A stretch of 64,000 nt of DNA from Pedobacter aquatilis (lineage in GTDB: Bacteria; Bacteroidota; Bacteroidia; Sphingobacteriales; Sphingobacteriaceae), in assembly GCF_030409415.1 (NCBI RefSeq), contig NZ_JAUFPW010000008.1, positions 165,386 to 229,385 on the forward strand, in the 5' to 3' direction. Made by a program: the position numbers and the translations under genes. The first letter of the stretch is position 1. Every line of letters begins with the position of its first letter. Shown in pieces: positions 52,623 to 61,427 of this stretch. The notes under the pieces are model-generated. The model was not told the origin of the DNA. It ran no database searches and worked only from the letters and a program-made list of their open reading frames with translations.

Positions 52623-53321
52623 TTATAATCTCCTTACCGTTCTTTGTTCTATTCTCTTTTCATAATCTTTTCCCTGAAAAATTCTGTGAACATAAATTCC
52701 GGGAGTGTGAATGTGGTCTGGATCGAGTGAGCCGGCTTCAACCAATTCCTCGACTTCGGCAATGGTGATTTTACCTGCCATCGCCATAACCGGATTAAAA
52801 TTTCTACTTGTAGAACGAAATATTAAGTTTCCAGCCGTATCCCCTTTCCAGGCTTTTACTATAGCATAATCCGCATCGAATGCATATTCCATAAGATAAT
52901 CCTTTCCACTAAAGTTTCTGATTTCTTTACCTTCGGCAACTTCAGTACCTACGCCTGCGGGTGTAAATATCGCCGGCATTCCGTAACCTGCGGCCAAACA
53001 TCTTGTTGCTAAAGTTCCTTGCGGAATTAATTCAACTTCTAATTCTCCACTTAAAAGTTGTCTTTCAAATTCGGCATTTTCACCAACGTAAGAAGAAATC
53101 ATCTTTTTAACCTGATGTTGTTTAAGCATCAAGCCGATTCCGAAATCATCTACACCTGCATTATTAGAAATACAGGTTAAATCCTTGGTTTTTTTATCAA
53201 CCAAAGCATTTATGCAATTCTCTGGAATACCACAAAGACCAAAACCACCAAGCATAATGGTAACGCCATCAGATATATCTTGGATAGCCTCTTCAGCTCC
53301 TGATACAACTTTATTTATCAT
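52623..53321 (-). CDS. scoA: 3-oxoacid CoA-transferase subunit A
   Basis: 232 residues. IMLGGFGLCGIPENCINAL is the glycine-rich CoA-binding element; TCISNNAGVDDFGIG, SYVGENAEFERQLLSGELEVELIPQGTL (in pieces) and GVGTEVAEGKE are family-typical. It heads the scoA-scoB transcript. A TACTTTAG box and a 22-base leader identical to that of the thiolase gene precede the ATG. Confidence 0.93.
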   Translation of the reverse strand: MINKVVSGAEEAIQDISDGVTIMLGGFGLCGIPENCINALVDKKTKDLTCISNNAGVDDFGIGLMLKQHQVKKMISSYVGENAEFERQLLSGELEVELIPQGTLATRCLAAGYGMPAIFTPAGVGTEVAEGKEIRNFSGKDYLMEYAFDADYAIVKAWKGDTAGNLIFRSTSRNFNPVMAMAGKITIAEVEELVEAGSLDPDHIHTPGIYVHRIFQGKDYEKRIEQRTVRRL

Positions 53322-53352
53322 TTTATGAATTTTTGGTTAGGCCACTAAAGTA
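53320..53352 (-). promoter_or_regulatory. Promoter and leader shared with the thiolase gene
   Basis: Minus strand: TACTTTAG (53352-53345), then GGCC and a stretch (53341-53320) identical over 22 bases to 24903-24924 on the plus strand, running into the scoA ATG at 53321. The -7-like box precedes the shared block by 3 bases in both copies, so the pair is probably a duplicated or convergently kept promoter/leader. Confidence 0.6.
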
Positions 53353-53408
53353 CAAAACATAATCTAAAATATACCGTTAAGTATAAAACACCATTAAAGA
53401 ATAATCAA

Positions 53409-53439
53409 TTGGAATTATTCTAAATAACAGTTACCTTTG
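53409..53439 (+). promoter_or_regulatory. Bacteroidota-type promoter of the 54-aa Cys-rich gene
   Basis: TTG at 53409-53411 and TACCTTTG at 53432-53439 are 20 bases apart and match the TTTG / TAnnTTTG consensus. The ATG of the small gene is only 7 bases beyond, so its mRNA would be leaderless or almost so. Confidence 0.7.
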
Positions 53440-53446
53440 TGCTGCA

Positions 53447-53611
53447 ATGATTTACGAGAGAGACGACAAAACATTTATTATCCCAACAGACCCAGAATTT
53501 CAAAAAGGGATTGGTTTTATTTTCAGCTGCATGGCAGAACATAAAAAATGCTGTGAGAAATTTAAAAAAGGCAAGCGCTGTAAAAAGTGCCCAGGTAATA
53601 AGAAAAAATAA
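53447..53611 (+). CDS. 54-residue Cys-rich protein
   Basis: MIYERDDKTFIIPTDPEFQK followed by GIGFIFSCMAEHKKCCEKFK and KGKRCKKCPGNKKK. Five Cys are present (C-x6-CC-x9-C-x2-C spacing), and the C-terminus is strongly basic, suggesting a small metal-binding or nucleic-acid-binding protein. The family is not recognised. Support for a real gene: a consensus promoter 7 bases upstream, codon-like base periodicity, and placement in an otherwise empty gap between scoA and mutS2 with its stop 13 bases from the opposing MutS2 stop. Confidence 0.7.
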   Translation: MIYERDDKTFIIPTDPEFQKGIGFIFSCMAEHKKCCEKFKKGKRCKKCPGNKKK

Positions 53612-53623
53612 TTCTTTTAGATT

Positions 53624-56002
53624 TTAGTTGAGGTAAACGTAAGTTATTCCATCACCACCTCTATCTGCATGTTCGTCTTCCATCCTATTTACCTGACTGT
53701 ATTTTCGTAAATACTCGCGAATCATTTTCCTTAAAATACCATCGCCTTTCCCGTGTATTAATTTAATTGAAGGAAAGCCGAGCATAATCGCTTTATCCAG
53801 GTATTTTTCAACCTCGAAAAGTGCATCTTCAGTTCTTTTACCGCGTAAGTCTAATTCAGCCCTGAAACCAGAAACCGCATCATTCATTCTACCTGCAAAG
53901 GAATTTCCTAAACTTTGAACCGCTTTTTTCGCTTCGCGATTACTAATTTTCTGAACACGATTCTTTTTAACGTTCGAACGTAAATCGCCAATGGCTAAAA
54001 CCAAATCATTACGATTGATTTCTAAAACAAGACCTGTGGTTTCACTATCATTAAACTTCACATAATCACCAATTTCAATTTCGCCACCAAGTACCAAAGG
54101 CTGTGGTTTCGGTTTTTCTACTTTAACCTCATTTTTCACCAACTCCTTTTGTAAATTCTGCCTTAATTCTTTGGTAACTAACTTATCAGCTTGTTTTTCC
54201 TTGATTTCAGCGATGGTATTTTCAACCAGTTTATTCGCATTTTTGATAATATTTTGCGCTTCTTGTTTGGCTTCTTTGATTAAAACTCTACGATTTTCAT
54301 CTAAAAAAGCTTTGAGCTTTTCATTTTCAGCAACCAGGTTTTTAGCCTTATTTTGTTGATTAGCCAAACTCACTTTCGCATCGTAAATGGTTTTCTTTTC
54401 ACGCTCCAAATCAACCAACATGGTATCAACCCGATTTTGGTTTGAACCTGTCTTTTCTCTTGCCAATTGAATTACTTCTTTCGGTAAGCCGATGTTTTGA
54501 GCAATTTCAAACGCATAAGAACTACCCGGTTTTCCCATTTCTAAAATGTACAATGGCTTCATTTTGGAATTATCAAACAACATTGATGCATTTTCCAAAC
54601 CGTTAGTATTACCGGCAAACAACTTCAAATTAGAATAGTGTGTTGTGATTACACCACGAACTTTCTTATTGTTTAAAACTTCCAAAACCGCTTCTGCCAT
54701 CGGACCACCGAACTGTGGATCGGTTCCCGTTCCGAACTCATCAATTAAAACCATTGTCTTTGGAGATGCGTGTTCTACAAAATAGCGCATCTTTTTCAAG
54801 TGCGCACTGTAGGTACTTAAATCACTCTCGATGGATTGGTCATCACCAATATCAGCAAAAATATTATCAAAAATTCCAACCTCGCTATTTGCATCAACAG
54901 GAATTAGTAAACCCGTTTGCAACATAATTTGTAGCAAACCAACGGTTTTCATACATACCGATTTTCCGCCTGCGTTTGGTCCTGATACTAAAACAATTCT
55001 AGTCTCAGTATCAATATGAATGTTTAATGGTGTTACTGTCTTTTTATCAGCGGCAAAAGATAATAACAACAAAGGATGCCTTGCGTTTATCAATTTTGCC
55101 TTTGGTTCTTTAAGCAAACCTGGCATTTCAGCTTCAATTTCTATGGCAAATAAAGCTTTAGCCCTAACAAAATCTAGTTTGGTAAGAAAACCATGATAAG
55201 ATAATAATAATGGCGAATATGGACGCAGTTCATCAGTTAACGCAATTAATATTTTAATGATTTCTCTACGTTTATCAAATTCTAAATCACGTAGCTTATT
55301 ATTTAACGCAAAAACTTCTTCTGGCTCAATGTAAACCGTTTGTCCGGTTGCAGATTCATCATGTACAAAACCTTTTAGCTTACGTTTATTCTCGGCCAAA
55401 ACCGGAATACACATTCTACCATCACGAATGGTTAAACTTCCATCGGCAACCCAATTGTTGGCAATGGCTTGTTTATATATCGAGTCCATTCGCTTCCTTA
55501 CATCTTGCTCCGCCTTAGCAATTGAAGCAGTAATTTCCTGTAATTCCTTTGAAGCATTGGGCTTAATCTTCCCTTTCGGATCAATTATCTGTTCAATTTT
55601 ACGTAAGATATTTTTTTCAATCGGAAGATGCTCAAACAAAGCTTCAAGCGTTGGGTAAACCTCTGCCCTGTCCTCAAAAAATCTTAAAACAGAGAAAACA
55701 GTTTGCAGAGAAGTGTAAATCTGAAACCACTCATCCTCCAATAAATAAGTTCCTTCTACCCTAATTTTTTCAACTAATGATTTAATATCAAAAAAGGTAT
55801 TAATCTGTAGTGGTTCTTGATTTTGGATGATACTTTTAAACTCATTAGTTTGACGCAAAAATTTATCAATTTGGTCAAAACGAGTCATAACTTGCATTTT
55901 CGATACCATAGTTTGCCCCATGATACTTAAACAATGCTTACTAATTAATTGCTTTATTTCTAAAAAGCCTAAACGCTCTAAACAATTTTCGGGATATAAC
56001 AT
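53624..56002 (-). CDS. mutS2: MutS2 (DNA mismatch-repair-like ATPase with Smr nuclease domain)
   Basis: 792 residues. The core ATPase has ILVSGPNAGGKSVCMKT-like Walker A (about 330), Walker B in MVLIDEFGTGTDPQFG, and ITTHYSNLKLFA. A long coiled-coil clamp follows (about 520-630). The C-terminal Smr domain is DLRGKRTEDAL and IKLIHGKGDGILRKMIREYL. It lacks the mismatch-recognition domain, as MutS2 does; known functions include suppression of recombination and rescue of collided ribosomes. It starts 2 bases after the upstream lipoprotein gene's stop. Confidence 0.95.
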   Translation of the reverse strand: MLYPENCLERLGFLEIKQLISKHCLSIMGQTMVSKMQVMTRFDQIDKFLRQTNEFKSIIQNQEPLQINTFFDIKSLVEKIRVEGTYLLEDEWFQIYTSLQTVFSVLRFFEDRAEVYPTLEALFEHLPIEKNILRKIEQIIDPKGKIKPNASKELQEITASIAKAEQDVRKRMDSIYKQAIANNWVADGSLTIRDGRMCIPVLAENKRKLKGFVHDESATGQTVYIEPEEVFALNNKLRDLEFDKRREIIKILIALTDELRPYSPLLLSYHGFLTKLDFVRAKALFAIEIEAEMPGLLKEPKAKLINARHPLLLLSFAADKKTVTPLNIHIDTETRIVLVSGPNAGGKSVCMKTVGLLQIMLQTGLLIPVDANSEVGIFDNIFADIGDDQSIESDLSTYSAHLKKMRYFVEHASPKTMVLIDEFGTGTDPQFGGPMAEAVLEVLNNKKVRGVITTHYSNLKLFAGNTNGLENASMLFDNSKMKPLYILEMGKPGSSYAFEIAQNIGLPKEVIQLAREKTGSNQNRVDTMLVDLEREKKTIYDAKVSLANQQNKAKNLVAENEKLKAFLDENRRVLIKEAKQEAQNIIKNANKLVENTIAEIKEKQADKLVTKELRQNLQKELVKNEVKVEKPKPQPLVLGGEIEIGDYVKFNDSETTGLVLEINRNDLVLAIGDLRSNVKKNRVQKISNREAKKAVQSLGNSFAGRMNDAVSGFRAELDLRGKRTEDALFEVEKYLDKAIMLGFPSIKLIHGKGDGILRKMIREYLRKYSQVNRMEDEHADRGGDGITYVYLN

Positions 56003-56004
56003 AC

Positions 56005-56385
56005 TTATTTCGCTACCGTCGCTTCAACCAATTTAATTTTTTTAGTTGAATCCGCTTTCTCCATTACTACTTTTTGTTTCTCCAATTTATTGAAGATATT
56101 TTTATAAACTTCTGCCAATTCTGCCGGATGAGCATAATAATATTTCATGCTTTGAGCGTGCTTGGCTGAGTCGATTCCATATTTTTTAAAAATCCCTCTA
56201 TAATATGCAGATGCAACCTTTTTCGATGAATCTAAATTACTGATCGTTGAAATGTATCCATCAACTACATGAATATCATATAATATAGGTTGTATCTGCT
56301 CCGGTGGAATTATATCTTTTGGCCTCTTTTCTTTGCAGGCAAACAAAAAAGTTAAAGCCAATACAAAGCATATCAAAATTCTCAT
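56005..56385 (-). CDS. DUF4296 lipoprotein
   Basis: 126 residues. The signal ends in the lipobox TFLFAC (Cys17) followed by KEKRPKD. IIPPEQIQPILYDIHVVDGYI is the conserved opening of DUF4296, found mainly in Bacteroidota; YRGIFKKYGIDSAKHAQSMKYYYAHPAELAEVY follows (in pieces). Function unknown. It is co-directional with mutS2 and ends 2 bases before it. Confidence 0.85.
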   Translation of the reverse strand: MRILICFVLALTFLFACKEKRPKDIIPPEQIQPILYDIHVVDGYISTISNLDSSKKVASAYYRGIFKKYGIDSAKHAQSMKYYYAHPAELAEVYKNIFNKLEKQKVVMEKADSTKKIKLVEATVAK

Positions 56386-56454
56386 GCTTAATTAATTATT
56401 ATTTTTTGCCCAAATTGCGGCAAGGTTGTTAATTTTACACAAAAATAGGTATAA

Positions 56455-57156
56455 ATGAGCATAGCTGATAATCTTAAAAAATATAAAAACGAAGTAGAAT
56501 CTGATAATGTGAAACTGATTGCCGTTTCAAAAACGCAATCGAATGAGGCGATTTTAGAAGCTTATGACGCCGGACAAAGAATTTTTGGCGAAAACCATGT
56601 TCAGGAAATGGTTGATAAAGAAACTGAATTGCCAAAAGATATTGAGTGGCACATGATTGGGCATTTACAAAGTAACAAAGTTAAATATATTGCACCCTTT
56701 GTATCGCTTATTCATGGTGTAGATAGCCTAAAATTATTACAGGAAATAAATAAACAAGCAAAAAAAAATAACCGGGTAATTGATTGTTTGCTGCAGGTTT
56801 ATATTGCTGATGAAGACACAAAATTCGGCTTAGGTTATGATGAGATTATTGAAATCTTACGTTCGGAGGAATATGCTGGATTAAAGAACATTCGCATTAC
56901 CGGGTTAATGGCAATTGCAACTAATACCAAAAATGAAAAGCAAATCACCATAGAATTTAACGAACTAAAAGTGCTTTTCGATGGCATTAAACAAAGTTTT
57001 TTCAAGGATGAGGAGGCTTTCAAAGAGATTTCAACCGGAATGAGTGCTGATTACAAGTTAGCTATTGAAGAAGGCAGCACGATGGTTAGAATTGGAAGCA
57101 GCATTTTTGGGAAGAGAATAATTAAACATTTTAAAGCTAATCCATCTGTTAATTAA
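56455..57156 (+). CDS. YggS-family pyridoxal-phosphate homeostasis protein
   Basis: 233 residues. VKLIAVSKTQSNEAILEAYDAG contains the PLP-binding lysine (about residue 26). FGENHVQEMVDKE, EWHMIGHLQSNKVKY, FGLGYDE and STGMSADYKLAIEEGSTMVRIGSSIFG are the family blocks. It controls free pyridoxal phosphate and amino-acid balance in the cytoplasm. It heads a plus-strand set of independent genes. Confidence 0.92.
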   Translation: MSIADNLKKYKNEVESDNVKLIAVSKTQSNEAILEAYDAGQRIFGENHVQEMVDKETELPKDIEWHMIGHLQSNKVKYIAPFVSLIHGVDSLKLLQEINKQAKKNNRVIDCLLQVYIADEDTKFGLGYDEIIEILRSEEYAGLKNIRITGLMAIATNTKNEKQITIEFNELKVLFDGIKQSFFKDEEAFKEISTGMSADYKLAIEEGSTMVRIGSSIFGKRIIKHFKANPSVN

Positions 57157-57212
57157 ACATGAAATAGCCGTGGGCTATTCTACATGACCTTTAAAGAAAA
57201 AATTGTCTAAAT

Positions 57213-57680
57213 ATGAATATCAACATTAGAATGGCGGTTGCTGATGATTGCCAAAGATTATTGGAATTAATAAATGAATTGGCCGTTTACGAAAAAGCAC
57301 CAGAAGAAGTTACCGTTTCTTTAGCGCACTTTGTAGATTCAGGTTTTGGCAAAAACCCGGTGTGGAAAGCCTTCGTAGCTGAAGTTGATGATAAAGTTGT
57401 AGGATTTGCTTTATATTATACACGTTATTCTACCTGGAAAGGTTGTAGATTATATCTTGAAGATTTTATTGTTACCGAAGATTTTAGAGGAAAGGGCATC
57501 GGTAAAATTCTTTTTGAAACCGTAATTAATGAAGCTAAAAATGGCAACTATAGCGGAATGGTATGGCAGGTTTTAGATTGGAATGAACCGGCAATTAACT
57601 TTTACAATAAATATGCTGCAAATTTTGAAGCGGATTGGTTAAACGCTTCATTATCAGAGTCTCAACTTAAGGATTTTTAA
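57213..57680 (+). CDS. GNAT-family N-acetyltransferase (spermidine/diamine acetyltransferase-like)
   Basis: 155 residues. The acetyl-CoA loop is VTEDFRGKGIGKILFE (about 88-103). Strands around ALYYTRYSTWKGCRLYLEDFIV and MVWQVLDWNEPAINFYNKY near the C-terminus are typical of diamine acetyltransferase-like GNATs. Substrate not determined. A small hairpin (AATAGCC-GTG-GGCTATT, 57163-57179) sits just upstream. The stop is 3 bases before the aspartate kinase ATG. Confidence 0.87.
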   Translation: MNINIRMAVADDCQRLLELINELAVYEKAPEEVTVSLAHFVDSGFGKNPVWKAFVAEVDDKVVGFALYYTRYSTWKGCRLYLEDFIVTEDFRGKGIGKILFETVINEAKNGNYSGMVWQVLDWNEPAINFYNKYAANFEADWLNASLSESQLKDF

Positions 57681-57683
57681 CCT

Positions 57684-58952
57684 ATGGATGTTTTTAAGTT
57701 TGGTGGGGCATCGGTAAAGGATGCGGATGGTGTTAGAAATTTAGCAAATATTGTTAGCAATTATAAAAATGGTGAATTGCTGATTGTAATTTCTGCAATG
57801 GGTAAAATCACCAATAAATTAGAAGAACTTAATTATGCATATTTAAACCAAAATGAAAATACACATTCAATCTTTGAAGAAGTTAAGCATTTCCATTTTG
57901 AGATAATTGAAGCGCTATTCGAAGGAAAACATGTCCCGGTTTATGATGATGTTGCCAATACTTTTGTAGAAATTGATTGGCTTTTGGAGGATGAACCAGA
58001 TAATGACCCTGATTATATCTACGACCAGATTGTTTCCATCGGTGAAGTGGTTTCTACTAAAATTGTTGCTTCATGGCTAAACGAAACCGGCAACAAAACG
58101 CTTTGGGCTGACGCAAGAAACTATATTCAAACCGATAACACTTACCGCGAAGGAAAAGTAGATTGGGATAAAACAAATCTAATTATCGATAAAGATTTGA
58201 AACCACTATTATCTCAAAACATCATCGTTACACAGGGTTTTATCGGCGGAACAAGCGAAAATTACACAACCACTTTAGGTAGAGAAGGCTCAGATTATTC
58301 TGCTGCAATTTTTGCTTATTGTCTAAATGCAAATGCACTTACCATTTGGAAAGATGTTCCTGGTGTTTTAAATGCAGACCCAAAGTGGTTTGATGAAACT
58401 GAAAAAATAGACCAGTTATCTTACCATGATGCAATTGAACTTACTTATTATGGCGCAACAGTTATTCATCCAAAAACAATAAAACCGCTACAGAATAAAG
58501 GTATCCCCCTATTTGTACGTTCCTTTATAACGCCAGAAGGTAATGGAACTGCAATAACAAAGGAGAACAATCCATTACCAATACCATCCTTTATTTTTAA
58601 AGTAAATCAGGCGCTTATTTCAATTTTTCCAAAAAATTATTCTTTTATTATTGAGGAAAATTTGAGCAAAATTTTCGATTTATTTCATAAGCACAGGGTT
58701 AAGATTAATACTATGCTTAATTCTGCCATTAGCTTTTCGGTAAGTGTAGATGATAATGAAGAAAAGATAGCAAAGTTGATAGATGAACTTTCTACCCAGT
58801 TTATTGTAAAATATAATAAGGATTTGGAATTGGTAACCATAAGATATTACAATCAGCAAACCATTGATAGAGTGACTTTAAACAAAGAAATTTTGTTAGA
58901 GGTGAAAAGTCGGCATACTTGTCAAATGGTGATGAAAAACAAAGTTTCTTAG
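57684..58952 (+). CDS. Aspartate kinase
   Basis: 422 residues. It phosphorylates aspartate, the first step toward lysine, threonine and methionine. DVFKFGGASVKDADGV is the nucleotide/aspartate start, LLIVISAMGKITNKLEEL follows, GFIGGTSENYTTTLGREGSDYSAA is the central kinase block and DPKWFDETEKI the regulatory junction. The C-terminal 120 residues look like ACT-type regulatory domains. It is monofunctional, with no homoserine dehydrogenase part. It starts 3 bases after the GNAT gene, so the two are probably cotranscribed. Confidence 0.92.
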   Translation: MDVFKFGGASVKDADGVRNLANIVSNYKNGELLIVISAMGKITNKLEELNYAYLNQNENTHSIFEEVKHFHFEIIEALFEGKHVPVYDDVANTFVEIDWLLEDEPDNDPDYIYDQIVSIGEVVSTKIVASWLNETGNKTLWADARNYIQTDNTYREGKVDWDKTNLIIDKDLKPLLSQNIIVTQGFIGGTSENYTTTLGREGSDYSAAIFAYCLNANALTIWKDVPGVLNADPKWFDETEKIDQLSYHDAIELTYYGATVIHPKTIKPLQNKGIPLFVRSFITPEGNGTAITKENNPLPIPSFIFKVNQALISIFPKNYSFIIEENLSKIFDLFHKHRVKINTMLNSAISFSVSVDDNEEKIAKLIDELSTQFIVKYNKDLELVTIRYYNQQTIDRVTLNKEILLEVKSRHTCQMVMKNKVS

Positions 58953-58955
58953 GCA

Positions 58956-60140
58956 ATGAATGAGGAGATTTTTGAGAATGAAGTACAGGACTACATCAAT
59001 TTAAATTTAAGTAGAGATGTAAGTAAAATTGCCTTATCTAAATCTCCGTTTAAAAACATTTCTTCAGCAGAGCTTGCAAATCAGATTTCAGCCAAGAAAA
59101 AGTCTGAGAAAAAGCTGCCAACCTGGTTTTCTACACCAAAAATTTACTACCCGCCTAGCCTTTCAATTGAACAAACTTCATCCGAAATTACAGCTAAATA
59201 CAAATCAAAATTAGCCAAAGGCGATACCTTAATTGACCTTACTGGTGGTTTTGGAATAGATGCTTATTATTTTTCAAAATCTGTTAAAGAGGTTACCCAT
59301 TGTGAAATTAATGAAGATTTATCAGAAATAGCAAAACATAATGCAGAACAATTAAACGCAAAAAATATCAGTTTTGAAGCCGTTAATGGATTAGAATATC
59401 TTGAAAAAGCTAACCTTAAATACGACACAATTTATATCGATCCGGCAAGAAGGGCAGAAAAAGGAAAGGTTTTTTTATTGAAAGATTGTACGCCAGATGT
59501 TGTGACTAACCTTGATAAAATCTTAAGCTACACAGAAAGATTAATCATTAAAACAGCACCATTATTAGATGTTACTGCAGGTCTATCTGAGTTGAAATGC
59601 GTAAGCGAAGTTCATATCGTTAGTGTTAAAAATGAATGTAAAGAGTTAGTTTGGGTAATCGATAAAAATTTTTGGGGCAGTACTAAGGTTATTGCTGTTA
59701 CGCTAAATGAATTTGAAAAAGAATTTGAGTTTTCAATTGATGAAGCAAATGCTAATCCAGTTTATGCCGATGAAATTTTTATAAATGATTACTTATATGA
59801 ACCTGATGCATCGCTATTAAAATCTGGTGCCTTCAATTTAATTGGTTCGAAATATGGATTGAAGAAACTGCATCAACAAACTCAGCTGTATGTATCAAAA
59901 GAAATTAAACATTTGTTTCCTGGCAGAATTTTTAAAATTAACTCAATTATTAAAGGCAATGAACTAAAAAAGCAAAAGGCCTTAGCAGGAAATATCATCG
60001 TTAGAAACTATCCTTCGAAAGCTGAAGATTTGGTTAAAAAATTTAAAATCAAAAGCGAAAAAGATGCTTTTCTAATTTTCACTAAAAACTTGCAAAATGA
60101 ACTAATTGTAATTTCTGCTGATATTATCCAATATTATTAA
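58956..60140 (+). CDS. Class I SAM-dependent methyltransferase with THUMP-like C-terminal domain
   Basis: 394 residues. TLIDLTGGFGIDAYYFSKS (about 90-108) is the SAM-binding motif I. CEINEDLSEIAKHNAEQLN and the motif IV TIYIDPARRAEKGKV (about 163-177) follow. The C-terminal third (NELKKQKALAGNIIVRNYP, KKFKIKSEKDAFLIFTK) fits the THUMP-like domain of Bacteroidota methyltransferases thought to act on RNA. The target is not known. It begins 3 bases after the aspartate kinase stop and ends at a strong terminator. Confidence 0.85.
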   Translation: MNEEIFENEVQDYINLNLSRDVSKIALSKSPFKNISSAELANQISAKKKSEKKLPTWFSTPKIYYPPSLSIEQTSSEITAKYKSKLAKGDTLIDLTGGFGIDAYYFSKSVKEVTHCEINEDLSEIAKHNAEQLNAKNISFEAVNGLEYLEKANLKYDTIYIDPARRAEKGKVFLLKDCTPDVVTNLDKILSYTERLIIKTAPLLDVTAGLSELKCVSEVHIVSVKNECKELVWVIDKNFWGSTKVIAVTLNEFEKEFEFSIDEANANPVYADEIFINDYLYEPDASLLKSGAFNLIGSKYGLKKLHQQTQLYVSKEIKHLFPGRIFKINSIIKGNELKKQKALAGNIIVRNYPSKAEDLVKKFKIKSEKDAFLIFTKNLQNELIVISADIIQYY

Positions 60141-60143
60141 CAA

Positions 60144-60174
60144 ATAAAGTCTTTCATAAAATGAAAGACTTTAT
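60144..60174. terminator. Bidirectional terminator between the methyltransferase and cold-shock genes
   Basis: ATAAAGTCTTTCAT and ATGAAAGACTTTAT form a perfect 14-bp stem with an AAA loop between convergent genes. The T-richness on either side is modest, so strength is uncertain. Confidence 0.75.
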
Positions 60175-60199
60175 AGGGATATTTAGAAATATTATCGAT

Positions 60200-60397
60200 T
60201 TAAACTTTCTTAACATTTACTGCCTGTAAACCTTTGCGGCCTTCAGCAACCTCAAATTCAACCTGATCATTTTCTTGCAAGCTATCAATCCCACCTAAAA
60301 CATCCTTAAAATGCACAAATAAATCTTTATTGTCTTCTTGAACAATAAATCCGAAGCCTTTTTGAGTATTAAACCATTTAACTTTTCCAGTAGCCAT
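60200..60397 (-). CDS. CspA-family cold-shock protein
   Basis: 65 residues, one cold-shock domain. TGKVKWFNTQKGFGFI holds RNP1, and KDLFVHFKDV holds RNP2. It binds single-stranded RNA/DNA. The preceding 186 bases are empty of genes, leaving room for the long 5' untranslated leader usual for cold-shock genes; no leader box could be defined by eye. Confidence 0.95.
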   Translation of the reverse strand: MATGKVKWFNTQKGFGFIVQEDNKDLFVHFKDVLGGIDSLQENDQVEFEVAEGRKGLQAVNVKKV

Positions 60398-60583
60398 AAA
60401 AAAAATAAAAAATTGAGAAAATTAAACCCTTAAAGATTTGTTTCTAGTTTTCAACCACAAATAAAACGATATAATTGAATAAACTATAAGAAAAATTGAT
60501 AATTTCGAAACAAAACAATCAAATATAATTAATTGAGACCTAAAATTAAATTAAAATCTCATTTTATCTAAACAAAAATTGAT

Positions 60584-61219
60584 TTATTTGTTCGGTTGAG
60601 GTGTTGTTCTCAAATAAGGTTTGATAATTTTATGCCCTTTTGGAAATTTTGCAGGTATATCTTCAGTTTTTATACTATTTACAACAATAACATCTTCACC
60701 ATCTTGCCAATCCGCTGGCGTAGCCACACTAAAATTTGCTGTAAGCTGTAAAGAATCGATAACTCTTAACACTTCATTAAAATTTCTACCTGTTGAAGCT
60801 GGATAAGTAATAATCAATTTTACTTTTTTATCAGGGCTAATTACAAATAATGAGCGAACAGTTAAAGTTTCTGAAGCATTAGGATGAATCATATCGTATA
60901 AATTTGCTACAGTTTTATCCGGGTCGGCGATAATAGGAAATTCTACAGAAGTGTTTTGCGTCTCATTTATATCATTAATCCAACCTTTATGTGATTCAGC
61001 GGTGTCAACGCTTATAGCTAATACCTTTACATTACGTTTCTCAAACTCGCTCTTTAAAGCTGCTGTTCTTCCAAGTTCTGTTGTGCAAACGGGTGTATAA
61101 TCTGCCGGATGCGAAAATAATACGCCCCAGCTATCGCCTAAAAATTCGTAAAAATCAATTTTACCAATCGATGTTTCTGCCTGAAAGTTTGGTGCGATGT
61201 CGCCTAATCTAATACTCAT
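60584..61219 (-). CDS. 1-Cys peroxiredoxin (Prx6-like)
   Basis: 211 residues. The peroxidatic Cys is in SHPADYTPVCTTELGRTA (about 36-53). The resolving Cys is absent and the C-terminal extension (IKTEDIPAKFPKGHKIIKPYLR) is that of the Prx6 subfamily. It reduces hydrogen peroxide and organic peroxides using an external thiol donor. Monocistronic by spacing. Confidence 0.93.
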   Translation of the reverse strand: MSIRLGDIAPNFQAETSIGKIDFYEFLGDSWGVLFSHPADYTPVCTTELGRTAALKSEFEKRNVKVLAISVDTAESHKGWINDINETQNTSVEFPIIADPDKTVANLYDMIHPNASETLTVRSLFVISPDKKVKLIITYPASTGRNFNEVLRVIDSLQLTANFSVATPADWQDGEDVIVVNSIKTEDIPAKFPKGHKIIKPYLRTTPQPNK

Positions 61220-61370
61220 AATTATATTTTTAATTTATGTTGATAAACAAATTTAATCAATAGAATAGTAAATACATAGATTTTATATAATATTAAAGCA
61301 ATATAGAAAAGATAGTCAGGCAAATAATGGTAAACGTTCCTGATTTCAGCACAAAATAATAATGCATAAA

Positions 61371-61402
61371 AAAACCTTGAAGGTCTTAGCCGACAAGGTT
61401 TT
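61371..61402 (-). terminator. Terminator of the sigma factor/protease operon
   Basis: On the minus strand AAAACCTTG and CAAGGTTTT form a 9-bp stem with a 14-base loop, then TTTTTT, 25 bases after the protease stop codon. Confidence 0.8.
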
Positions 61403-61427
61403 AAGCATATTAATTTGTTTGGGTAAA

